Source: Clostridia bacterium (GTDB lineage: Bacteria > Bacillota > Clostridia > Oscillospirales > Acutalibacteraceae). From it: DNA of 64,000 bases. Position 1 is the stretch's first letter, and each line of letters begins with the position of its first letter. This document shows positions 7,882 to 14,487 of this stretch, piece after piece. Made by a program: the position numbers and the translations under genes. Below the pieces are notes generated by a model. It was not told where the DNA came from and searched no databases. It saw only the letters and a program-made list of their open reading frames with translations. The stretch spans positions 124,001-188,000 of the forward strand of contig JAFRMR010000013.1 in NCBI GenBank assembly GCA_017430535.1, read 5' to 3'.

Positions 7882-9165
7882 TTATTTAACTGCCACAAAG
7901 CCTTTTTCAAGGTCTGCGATAATATCGTCTATATGCTCCGTACCTATGGAGAGCCTGATTGTGTTTTCAAAAATTCCCTGGCTTGCAAGCTCTTCGCCGG
8001 AAAGCTGTGAGTGAGTGGTTGATGCGGGGTGAATTACAAGGCTCTTTACATCCGCCACATTTGCAAGCAGTGAGAATATCTCAAGGGCATCGATGAATTT
8101 CCATGCCTCTTCTCTGCCGCCTTTGATTTCAAAGGTGAATATTGAGCCGCCGCCCTTGGGGAAATACTTATTGTAAAGTCCGTTATCCGGGTGGCCGGGC
8201 AGGGATGGATGGTTAACTTTTTCAACCAGTGGATGATTGCTCAGGTATTCAACAACCTTTTTAGTGTTTTCCACGTGCCTGTCAAGTCGGAGGGAAAGGG
8301 TTTCAACTCCCTGCAGAAGCAGGAAAGCGTTGAAGGGTGAAATTGCCGCGCCGGTATCTCTGAGCAAAATGGCTCTGATATAAGTTACAAAAGCGGCGGG
8401 GCCAATAGCATCATAGAATGAAACACCGTGGTAGCTGGGGTTGGGGGCGGCAATGTTGGGGTATTTTCCGCTCTTGCTCCAGTCAAATTTACCGCTTTCA
8501 ATTATAATGCCGCCAAGGGTTGTGCCGTGGCCGCCCAGGAATTTGGTGGCGGAGTGAACAACTATATCCGCGCCGTGCTCAAAGGGCCTGATAAGGTAAG
8601 GTGTGCCGAAGGTGTTATCCACAACAACGGGAATTCCGTATTTGTGGGCAATTTCCGCTATGGCATCAATATCCGGGATATCGCTGTTGGGGTTGCCGAG
8701 GGTTTCAAGATATATTGCCCTTGTGTTTTCTTTTATTGCGCCCTCAACCTCGGCAAGATTGTGAGCATCAACAAAGGTGGTTTCAATGCCGTACTGGGGC
8801 AGGGTGTGGGACAGAAGATTGTAGCTGCCGCCGTAGATGGTTTTCTGAGCCACTATATGGCCGCCGTTTGCGGCAAGGGCCTCAATTGTGTAAGTGATTG
8901 CCGCCGCGCCGGAGGCAAGGGCAAGGGCTGCGCTGCCCCCTTCAAGGGCGGCTATTCTCTTTTCAAGCACATCCTGGGTTGTGTTTGTAAGCCTGCCGTA
9001 AATATTACCCGGGTCTGCAAGGCCGAAACGGTCGGCTGCGTGTTTGGAATTATGAAATACATAAGATGTTGTCTGATAAATGGGTACTGCTCTTGAATCG
9101 GTTGCGGGGTCTGCCTGTTCCTGGCCTACATGTAACTGTAAGGTTTCAAATTTATAATTACTCAT
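7882..9165 (-). CDS. metY: O-acetylhomoserine sulfhydrylase (homocysteine synthase)
   Basis: PLP enzyme of the Cys/Met metabolism family that makes homocysteine directly from O-acetylhomoserine and sulfide. The 427-aa length and the insertions typical of the MetY/MET17 group (for example PNPSYHGVSFYDAIGPAAFVTYIR) separate it from the ~380-aa MetB/MetC enzymes. VVHSATKFLGGHG holds PLP Lys208, and N-terminal ETLQLHVGQE and TSYVF are family hallmarks. The start ATG follows AAAGGAGAAACAG. It is first in a metY-cysK operon, so methionine and cysteine synthesis from sulfide are co-controlled, behind a leader ORF and terminator. Confidence 0.93.
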   Translation of the reverse strand: MSNYKFETLQLHVGQEQADPATDSRAVPIYQTTSYVFHNSKHAADRFGLADPGNIYGRLTNTTQDVLEKRIAALEGGSAALALASGAAAITYTIEALAANGGHIVAQKTIYGGSYNLLSHTLPQYGIETTFVDAHNLAEVEGAIKENTRAIYLETLGNPNSDIPDIDAIAEIAHKYGIPVVVDNTFGTPYLIRPFEHGADIVVHSATKFLGGHGTTLGGIIIESGKFDWSKSGKYPNIAAPNPSYHGVSFYDAIGPAAFVTYIRAILLRDTGAAISPFNAFLLLQGVETLSLRLDRHVENTKKVVEYLSNHPLVEKVNHPSLPGHPDNGLYNKYFPKGGGSIFTFEIKGGREEAWKFIDALEIFSLLANVADVKSLVIHPASTTHSQLSGEELASQGIFENTIRLSIGTEHIDDIIADLEKGFVAVK

Positions 9166-9218
9166 TTCTGTTTCTCCTTTTGTTTGAAAATATTATTTGT
9201 ATGTATCGTTTTTCGGCT

Positions 9219-9255
9219 AAAAAAAGCCGGGGGCTTAAGGTTAAGCTCCCGGGCA
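9219..9255 (-). terminator. Intrinsic terminator/attenuator in the metY leader
   Basis: Minus-strand stem GCCCGGGAGCTTAA with TTAAGCCCCCGGC (one mismatch) followed by seven U, located between the promoter and metY. Its 5' arm (9246-9255) is exactly complementary over 10 bp to a segment of the upstream leader ORF (9341-9350), so an alternative antiterminator pairing is possible. Confidence 0.75.
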
Positions 9256-9280
9256 AACGGCATACAATAATGCTGAAAGG

Positions 9281-9406
9281 TCAACATCGTTCTGTATTGA
9301 GGCGCGCAGACATACAGTCGAACGCCCCGGCCGGTTTATATGCCCGGGAGATCAGCATTCGACACCACATCATGTTATCTCTGTTTGTCTTAACGGAAAA
9401 CTGCAT
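9281..9406 (-). CDS. Leader peptide ORF upstream of metY (41 aa, three Cys codons)
   Basis: A 42-codon reading frame lies between the metY promoter and the attenuator hairpin. It has an excellent AAGGAGG 8 bp before its ATG. The peptide has Cys at positions 15, 31 and 41 (the last sense codon), two MM/WC-type sulfur-rich spots, and the segment AFDCMSA. There is no signal peptide. I infer a regulatory leader whose translation senses Cys-tRNA or peptide status; direct proof is lacking. A similar F-D-C-x-[ST]-A string occurs in a possible leader ORF before iscS. Confidence 0.6.
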   Translation of the reverse strand: MQFSVKTNRDNMMWCRMLISRAYKPAGAFDCMSARLNTERC

Positions 9407-9437
9407 ATCAGCGCCTCCTTTCTTATCTGTTGTGGGG

Positions 9438-9471
9438 ATTATATCACCATTAACCTACTATGTCAATAGGT
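9438..9471 (-). promoter_or_regulatory. metY-cysK promoter with Rrf2-type operator
   Basis: TTGACA (9461-9466), 17 bp, TATAAT (9438-9443) on the minus strand. The inverted repeat ACCTA-N9-TAGGT (9453-9471) overlaps the -35 box and spacer. The same 18-mer ACCTACTATGTCAATAGG is found at the iscS promoter, which points to one shared repressor, most likely the neighbouring IscR-like protein. Confidence 0.8.
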
Positions 9472-9475
9472 AAAT

Positions 9476-9859
9476 TCAAATTTTTCCGGAATTTTTTTCA
9501 TTATAGTCTGCAAGAGCGCTTTCAATGGCCTCCTGAGCCAGCACTGAGCAGTGCATTTTGTAATCGGGCAGGCCGTCAAGGGCTTCTGCCACAGCCTGGT
9601 TTGTGAGCTTCATGGCTTCCGAAACGGGCTTGCCTTTAATCAGCTCCGTTGCCATTGAGCTGGAAGCGATTGCGCTGGCGCAGCCGAAGGTTTCAAATTT
9701 TACATCCGTAATAGTATCATTATCTATTTTAAGATACATTTTCATTATATCTCCGCACTTGGCGTTGCCTACCTCGCCTACGCCGTCCGCATCTTCAATG
9801 GTGCCTACATTTCTCGGGTGCAGGAAATGATCCATAACTTTTTCACTGTATAATGCCAT
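9476..9859 (-). CDS. iscU: Iron-sulfur cluster scaffold IscU
   Basis: Scaffold on which [2Fe-2S]/[4Fe-4S] clusters are built from IscS sulfur. The 127-aa protein has the three ligand cysteines Cys35 (GNAKCGD), Cys60 (FGCASAI) and Cys104 (KMHCSVLA), plus Asp37 next to the first, as in IscU. No C-terminal NifU extension is present. It lies 13 bp downstream of iscS, and the pair forms a minimal Isc operon as in many Clostridia. Confidence 0.95.
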   Translation of the reverse strand: MALYSEKVMDHFLHPRNVGTIEDADGVGEVGNAKCGDIMKMYLKIDNDTITDVKFETFGCASAIASSSMATELIKGKPVSEAMKLTNQAVAEALDGLPDYKMHCSVLAQEAIESALADYNEKNSGKI

Positions 9860-9872
9860 AATATCTACTCCT

Positions 9873-11063
9873 TTACGGTAATATATATTCTCGTTTGCCT
9901 TCTGTCAGGTCACGCCAGACCGGGGAAAAGCTTCTCAGGTGCGCCACAATTTCTTTTACGCTCTCTATAATATAATCCGCCTCTTCCACAGTGGCGTTTT
10001 CGCCGATGGTAAGGCGCAGGGAACCATGGGCCACATCGTGAATTCTGCCTATAGCCAGCAGCACATGGCTCGGGTCAAGGGCGCCGGAGGTACAGGCGCT
10101 GCCAGAGGATGCGCTTATGCCTTTCTGGTCCAGAAGTATCAGCAGCGATTCTCCTTCAATCCCCTCAAAGCTGAAGTTTACATTGCCTGGCAGCCTCATT
10201 TTTGCATCCCCGTTAAGGGCGCAGTGTGGTATTTCCGAAAGACCTTTTATCAGATAATCCCTTACGGCGGACATTTTTTCGCTGTTTTTCTCCATTGCGG
10301 CGGAGGTTTCCTTCAGAGCCGCAGCCATTGACATAATCCCCGCAAGGTTTTCGGTGCCGGCTCGCTTGCCCCGCTCCTGGGCTCCGCCTTCAATCAAATT
10401 GGTCAGGGCAACTCCTTTTCTTGCATAAAGGAAGCCTGTTCCTTTGGGGCCGTGGAATTTATGGGCCGATGCCGATAGCAGGTCAATATTCATTGCCTTA
10501 ACATCAATGGGTATGTGCCCCACCGCCTGTACTGCGTCGGTATGGAAAAGCACACCGTGATCTCTGCATATTCTGCCGATTTCCGCTATGGGCTGAATTG
10601 TGCCTATTTCATTGTTTGCCGCCATAACCGTTACAAGGCAGGTATCTTCCCTAATGGCGGCTTCAAGTTCCTCCGGCCTTACAATGCCGTTTTCGTGCAT
10701 AGGCAGAAGGGTTACCTCAAAGCCCTGTTTTTCAAGTCGCTTCAGGGAGTGAAGCACGGCGTGATGCTCAAAGGTGGTGGAAATTATATGGGTTTTGCCT
10801 TTCTTTTTGCCTATTTCGGCGGCGGAAAGAAGGGCCTGATTATCTGCCTCGCTGCCCCCGGATGTAAAGATTATCTCCCGGGGCTCTGCATTTAAAACGG
10901 AGGCGATATCATATCTTGCGTTTTCAAGCTCCTCTTTTGCCTTCTGCCCAATGGTATAAAGGCTTGAAGGGTTACCGTAAACATTAGTCAGGTAATATAC
11001 CATTGTATCAAGAGCGGCTTTGCTCATTTCGGTTGTTGCTGCATTATCCGCATATATTTTCAT
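9873..11063 (-). CDS. iscS: Cysteine desulfurase (IscS/NifS)
   Basis: PLP enzyme that releases sulfur from cysteine as a persulfide and passes it to IscU. The 396-aa protein contains the N-terminal YADNAATT, TSGGSEADN, DAVQAVGH, PLP lysine Lys202 in SASAHKFHGPKG, and the catalytic loop SSGSACTSG with Cys324. It is the first gene of iscS-iscU. The start ATG follows AAAGGAGG. The 140-bp leader carries a promoter with an Rrf2-type operator and two possible short leader ORFs. Confidence 0.96.
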   Translation of the reverse strand: MKIYADNAATTEMSKAALDTMVYYLTNVYGNPSSLYTIGQKAKEELENARYDIASVLNAEPREIIFTSGGSEADNQALLSAAEIGKKKGKTHIISTTFEHHAVLHSLKRLEKQGFEVTLLPMHENGIVRPEELEAAIREDTCLVTVMAANNEIGTIQPIAEIGRICRDHGVLFHTDAVQAVGHIPIDVKAMNIDLLSASAHKFHGPKGTGFLYARKGVALTNLIEGGAQERGKRAGTENLAGIMSMAAALKETSAAMEKNSEKMSAVRDYLIKGLSEIPHCALNGDAKMRLPGNVNFSFEGIEGESLLILLDQKGISASSGSACTSGALDPSHVLLAIGRIHDVAHGSLRLTIGENATVEEADYIIESVKEIVAHLRSFSPVWRDLTEGKREYILP

Positions 11064-11065
11064 TA

Positions 11066-11125
11066 TTAAATCCTCCTTTGCCGGTATAAACGGTCTGTGT
11101 CCGTCAACTGATTACCGCAGGTCAT
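11066..11125 (-). CDS. Possible 19-aa leader ORF before iscS
   Basis: ATG with AAAGGA just upstream, 20 codons, and a stop codon 2 bp before the iscS start, so it could couple translation to iscS. The peptide begins MTCGNQ. A second frame at 11133-11180 (15 aa) contains MVFDCRTA, which resembles AFDCMSA in the metY leader, but starts almost at the predicted transcription start. Very short ORFs like these arise by chance, so support is weak. Confidence 0.3.
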   Translation of the reverse strand: MTCGNQLTDTDRLYRQRRI

Positions 11126-11190
11126 AAATCCTTTATCGGTTTACAAAACCGGAACCCGCTGTACGACAGTCAAAAACCATCTTCCCGGTG

Positions 11191-11224
11191 ATTATATACC
11201 CAATTACCTACTATGTCAATAGGC
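11191..11224 (-). promoter_or_regulatory. iscS-iscU promoter with Rrf2-type operator
   Basis: TTGACA (11214-11219), 17 bp, TATAAT (11191-11196) on the minus strand. The operator-like inverted repeat ACCTA-N9-TAGGC spans 11206-11224 and is the same 18-mer as at the metY promoter. Confidence 0.8.
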
Positions 11225-11239
11225 AAATAAATTTTTGTG

Positions 11240-11272
11240 TTGATTTACCTATTCGCCCTGTGGTAAAATAGG
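11240..11272 (+). promoter_or_regulatory. Promoter of the IscR-like gene with half-palindrome around the -10
   Basis: TTGATT (11240-11245), 18 bp, TAAAAT (11264-11269). CCTATT (11248-11253) and AATAGG (11267-11272) flank the -10, which suggests autoregulation by the same repressor that sees CCTA...TAGG at the divergent iscS promoter. Confidence 0.55.
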
Positions 11273-11303
11273 CAAAACAGATTGCGATACAAGGAGAATA
11301 AAA

Positions 11304-11705
11304 ATGATTTCAACCAAAGGCAGATACGCTCTCAGGGTTATGATGGATCTTGCAAAGCAGGAGCCGGATGCTCATATCCCCCTTAAAGAGATTGCGGAAA
11401 GGCAGCAGATTTCAAAAAAATACCTTGAAATAATAGTCAAAGAGCTGGTCACCGGGGGCCTGATTGAAGGGGTCAGCGGAAAAGGCGGCGGTTACCGCCT
11501 GTGCCGCAGGCCGGATGAATATACCGTGGGAGAAATCCTTGAGCTTACGGAGGGTTCTCTTGCGGTGGTTGCCTGCCTTGCAAAAGGAGCTCAGGAGTGC
11601 CCGAGGGCGGAAAAATGCGAAACCCTCCCTCTCTGGAGCGAGTATAATAAACTGGTTTATGACTTTTTCTACGGAAAAAAACTCAGTGATCTGATTAAAG
11701 AATGA
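11304..11705 (+). CDS. Rrf2-family transcriptional regulator, IscR-like
   Basis: The 133-aa protein has an N-terminal winged helix (MISTKGRYALRVMMDLA, then ISKKYLEIIVKELVTGGLIEGVSGKGGGYRL) and a three-cysteine cluster Cys91-x7-Cys99-x5-Cys105, close to the [2Fe-2S] ligands of IscR. CymR-type Rrf2 proteins usually lack this cluster, so an IscR-like iron-sulfur sensor is more likely. It is transcribed divergently from iscS-iscU. I infer that it represses iscS-iscU and metY-cysK through the shared ACCTA-N9-TAGGT sites and possibly itself. Confidence 0.88.
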   Translation: MISTKGRYALRVMMDLAKQEPDAHIPLKEIAERQQISKKYLEIIVKELVTGGLIEGVSGKGGGYRLCRRPDEYTVGEILELTEGSLAVVACLAKGAQECPRAEKCETLPLWSEYNKLVYDFFYGKKLSDLIKE

Positions 11706-11778
11706 AACAGGTATTTTAGAACCGAACACATAAAATGAAACCATAAGAAAAAAATTAACTGTTTATGAACAAAATTCA

Positions 11779-11807
11779 TTGACAACCGCAAATTGTAGTG
11801 GTAAAAT
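11779..11807 (+). promoter_or_regulatory. Promoter of the secreted zinc-finger-like gene
   Basis: TTGACA (11779-11784), 17 bp, TAAAAT (11802-11807), about 50 bp before the ATG at 11857, which has AAGGAAGG upstream. Confidence 0.7.
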
Positions 11808-11856
11808 ACATTTGAATATGTACATTTATGTACAAAAATAAGGAAGGTAAAACCAA

Positions 11857-12315
11857 ATGAAAAAGTTTCTTTCAGTTTTCTTTGCAGTTCTTTTTATTCT
11901 GTCATCTATGTCTGTAATGGCATTTGCATGGGAAACAGAGTGCCCCTATTGTGGTGAGAAGTTTTCCACCGAGGAAGCATACACAGAGCATATGAAGAAG
12001 TACAACTTCTCAGAAGATCATTATCTGACCTGCCCCTACAGCGGCGATGATTATAAAGATGGTGGCTGTGGCCAGAAATTTGCTACCAAAGAAGCTTATG
12101 ATCTTCATGTTGAGACCTGCCCCCATAATGGTGATTACAGCACCATCGGTTATGTTAAATTCTACGGCGGCAAGCTGGTTGACACTGTTAAAGGCGTAGC
12201 CTGGGGCGATATCCTTGGTAGTATTGTAAGCATAGTAAAGGCTCTTTTTGGTGCTATTGATTTCAAAGAGATAATCAACTTCGGTAAAACTATGATTTCT
12301 CTTGTTAAAGGTTAA
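11857..12315 (+). CDS. Secreted protein with two C2H2/C2HC-like zinc-binding modules
   Basis: Function unknown. The 152-aa protein has a clear signal peptide (KKFLSVFFAVLFILSSMSVMAFA, cleavage near Ala24). Two Cys/His modules follow: CPYCGEKFSTEEAYTEHMKKY (Cys29, Cys32, His45) and, from Cys59, a looser CPYSGDD...CGQKFATKEAYDLHVETC (Cys71, His84, Cys88). The repeated KF-[ST]-[T]-[EK]-EAY core shows internal duplication. The C-terminal ~45 aa are hydrophobic or amphipathic (ILGSIVSIVKALFGAI) and may associate with membrane. It has its own strong promoter and terminator. Zinc-finger-like folds outside the cell are unusual in bacteria. Confidence 0.7.
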   Translation: MKKFLSVFFAVLFILSSMSVMAFAWETECPYCGEKFSTEEAYTEHMKKYNFSEDHYLTCPYSGDDYKDGGCGQKFATKEAYDLHVETCPHNGDYSTIGYVKFYGGKLVDTVKGVAWGDILGSIVSIVKALFGAIDFKEIINFGKTMISLVKG

Positions 12316-12332
12316 TTAAGTTTATATGTATC

Positions 12333-12365
12333 AAGTCGCATTGCCTTGGCAATGCGACTTTTTTA
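12333..12365 (+). terminator. Terminator of the zinc-finger-like gene
   Basis: Perfect 13-bp stem AAGTCGCATTGCC / GGCAATGCGACTT with a 2-nt centre, followed by T6. Confidence 0.9.
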
Positions 12366-12410
12366 TGTACTTAAATAACCAAGATGATTACGTATTAAAC
12401 ATAATAACAA

Positions 12411-12446
12411 AAAAAAGCTCACAGACATTGTCCGTGAGCTTTTTCC
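12411..12446. terminator. Terminator of the PAP2 gene (bidirectional)
   Basis: AGCTCACAGAC / GTCCGTGAGCT (one mismatch), flanked by an A run on the left and T5 on the right. It serves the minus-strand PAP2 gene. Confidence 0.8.
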
Positions 12447-12468
12447 TTACAAATAAAAGATTTTTCTG

Positions 12469-13461
12469 TTACGCCGCGGCGTTGGTTTCAATTTCCTGTG
12501 CTTCTGTTTCGGAAACTTCTGCTGCCGGGGCATCCGTGATTTCTTCGGCTGCCTGATCATCTGCGGCGCTTTCGCCCTCTTCAGCCTCTGCCGTTAGCTG
12601 TTTCCAGTGAATCTTGCAGTAGTTTTTGCCGTCTATGGGAGGATATTTTTCCTCGCCTATTCTCGCTTTGTTGTTGCAGTCATATTCCTCGGAATAAGCG
12701 CATTTTATTTCATCGCTTTCGGTCATAAGCTTGCCGAAGGAAATGCCGAGCATCACAACAAGCGCAACGGTTATTATGGCGTAGAAGGGTTTGTAAATCT
12801 TCAAGTGGAAAAGGTCCTCAAGGCCCAGCTTATCAAAAATCAGGCACACAAGCTTTGATGCAAAGAATCCCACAATACCTGCGCAGATGCCCACACAGGC
12901 GCCCGCAACAACATCGCTGGGGTAGTGAACCATAAGGTAAATTCTGGAGCAGGCAGTGCCCAGAGCCAGCACCGGAGGAATCCAGGCAACCTTACCTTTT
13001 TTATCGCTTATAAGGCAAAGGCAAACTGCAATTGCAACCTCAAAGGCGGAGGTGGTGTGACCCGAGGGGAAGGAATAATCGCTCTCCGAAAGGGAGCCCA
13101 CCGAAGCGTACCATCCGCTGTATTTCGGCCAGAAGTCCGTAAGCTGCAGTGTGTTATAGGGCCTTACTCTGAGCACCATGGGCTTCAGCCACAGGTTTGT
13201 GAGTATTGTGCCCACAGCCACGGCGGCAATAACGGCAACGCCGTATTTTCTGGTCTTTTTGAATATGCACAGAAAAGCTGCCAGCGCCACAACGGGAATA
13301 ATAAAGTTTTCATCGCCCATTGATGTAAAAAGCTTTGCAACAATGGTTAAAAAAGAATTCTGAAGGTTGCCGAAAAAAGTGAATACTGCGGTATCAAAAC
13401 CGAATAACGAAGTATCGATTTTGTCACCCAGTGTTGCGGCAAGGGTCAGTACAGGGTACAT
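12469..13461 (-). CDS. PAP2-superfamily membrane phosphatase
   Basis: Likely dephosphorylates a lipid phosphate such as undecaprenyl diphosphate or phosphatidate at the outer membrane face. All three PAP2 motifs are present: KPMVLRVRP, PSGHTTSAF and SRIYLMVHYPSD. There are about six membrane segments, and a second hydrophobic block (YAIITVALVVMLGISF) precedes a soluble tail with four cysteines (KCAYSEEYDC...YCKIHW) and an acidic, low-complexity end. I chose ATG 13461, with GAGAGGTG 5 bp upstream, over an in-frame TTG five codons earlier. The C-terminal extension is not part of the usual family. Confidence 0.88.
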   Translation of the reverse strand: MYPVLTLAATLGDKIDTSLFGFDTAVFTFFGNLQNSFLTIVAKLFTSMGDENFIIPVVALAAFLCIFKKTRKYGVAVIAAVAVGTILTNLWLKPMVLRVRPYNTLQLTDFWPKYSGWYASVGSLSESDYSFPSGHTTSAFEVAIAVCLCLISDKKGKVAWIPPVLALGTACSRIYLMVHYPSDVVAGACVGICAGIVGFFASKLVCLIFDKLGLEDLFHLKIYKPFYAIITVALVVMLGISFGKLMTESDEIKCAYSEEYDCNNKARIGEEKYPPIDGKNYCKIHWKQLTAEAEEGESAADDQAAEEITDAPAAEVSETEAQEIETNAAA

Positions 13462-13495
13462 AAATACACCTCTCAATCCATTTTGTATTACTTAA

Positions 13496-13524
13496 ATACT
13501 ACCACAGGCACGGGTTAAATTCAA
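13496..13524 (-). promoter_or_regulatory. Promoter of the PAP2 gene
   Basis: Minus strand TTGAAT (13519-13524), 17 bp, TAGTAT (13496-13501). Confidence 0.5.
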
Positions 13525-13566
13525 TGGTTTTTTGCTGTAACTGCCTGTAACCGCAATGATTTTGTC

Positions 13567-13594
13567 TTGATATTCCGCTCAATAATGATATAAT
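13567..13594 (+). promoter_or_regulatory. Promoter of the ZIP transporter gene
   Basis: TTGATA (13567-13572), 16 bp, TATAAT (13589-13594), divergent from the PAP2 promoter. Confidence 0.6.
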
Positions 13595-13630
13595 AAATAA
13601 GATAAATAAGATGAAAGGTGAGTGCTGCCT

Positions 13631-14413
13631 TTGAATCTCAAGGTTATAATAGGCATCCTTATCCCCCTGCTGGGCACAACCCTGGGCGCAGGCGTTGTGT
13701 TCTTTATGAAGGAGGAGATGTCTTCACAGCTTCGTAAAATTCTTACGGGCTTTGCTGCGGGAGTTATGGTTTCCGCTTCCTTCTGGAGCCTGCTGCGGCC
13801 TGCGGTTGAGGAATCCTCCGGCTACGGCAAGCTGTCATTTCTCCCTGCCGCAATCGGTTTTCTTCTGGGTATAGGGTTCCTGCTGCTGCTGGATGTCATT
13901 ACCCCCCATGTGCATATGAACGACCAGAACGAAGGCCCGCAAAGGCGGGGTATGAGCCACAATACCAAGCTGTTTCTGGCAGTAACAATTCATAATATCC
14001 CCGAGGGTATGGCGGCAGGCGTGGTTTTTGCCGGCTGGCTTTCAGGCAAGGCCTCAATCAGCATCACCTCTGCCCTGGCTCTTTCAATAGGCATTGCAAT
14101 CCAGAACTTTCCCGAGGGCGGCGTTGTTTCCGCACCTCTTCTTGCAAAGGGAATGTCCAAGGGCAAAACCTTCCTTTACGGCTTCCTTTCCGGTGTGGTT
14201 GAGCCCATAGCGGCAATCATTACCATAGTTGCAACTGCTCTTGTGGTGCCGGTTCTGCCCTATCTTCTCGCTTTTGCTGCAGGGGCAATGATATATGTTG
14301 TGGTTGAGGAGCTTATACCCGAGATGTCACAGGGTCAGCACAGCAATTCAGGCACAATATCCTTTTCCCTTGGTTTTGTTATTATGATGATTCTCGATAT
14401 TGCTCTGGGGTAA
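13631..14413 (+). CDS. ZIP-family metal transporter (ZupT/GufA-like)
   Basis: Membrane importer of divalent metals, most often zinc. The 260-aa protein has about eight transmembrane segments. The metal-binding helices are intact: HNIPEGMAAGV in TM4 and QNFPEGGVVSAPL in TM5, with EELIPEMSQGQH later. A His/acid loop (DVITPHVHMNDQNEG) lies between TM3 and TM4. I chose TTG 13631, about 9 bp from AAAGGTG; a GTG at 13622 is too close to that site. It is a single gene with its own promoter. Confidence 0.9.
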   Translation: MNLKVIIGILIPLLGTTLGAGVVFFMKEEMSSQLRKILTGFAAGVMVSASFWSLLRPAVEESSGYGKLSFLPAAIGFLLGIGFLLLLDVITPHVHMNDQNEGPQRRGMSHNTKLFLAVTIHNIPEGMAAGVVFAGWLSGKASISITSALALSIGIAIQNFPEGGVVSAPLLAKGMSKGKTFLYGFLSGVVEPIAAIITIVATALVVPVLPYLLAFAAGAMIYVVVEELIPEMSQGQHSNSGTISFSLGFVIMMILDIALG

Positions 14414-14426
14414 AACACACCCGCAC

Positions 14427-14455
14427 TTGTTAAGATTTTTCTTTTATGCTAAAAT
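14427..14455 (+). promoter_or_regulatory. Promoter of the GH36-proBAC block
   Basis: TTGTTA (14427-14432), 17 bp, TAAAAT (14450-14455), 33 bp before the GH36 ATG with CGGAGG. Confidence 0.55.
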
Positions 14456-14487
14456 AAATTATTACAGATTTTTCCGGAGGTATTTTT

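Noticed and set aside
9166-9475. S-box or T-box riboswitch before metY
   Set aside because: I could not find the conserved core elements; the region is instead explained by a leader ORF and an intrinsic terminator.
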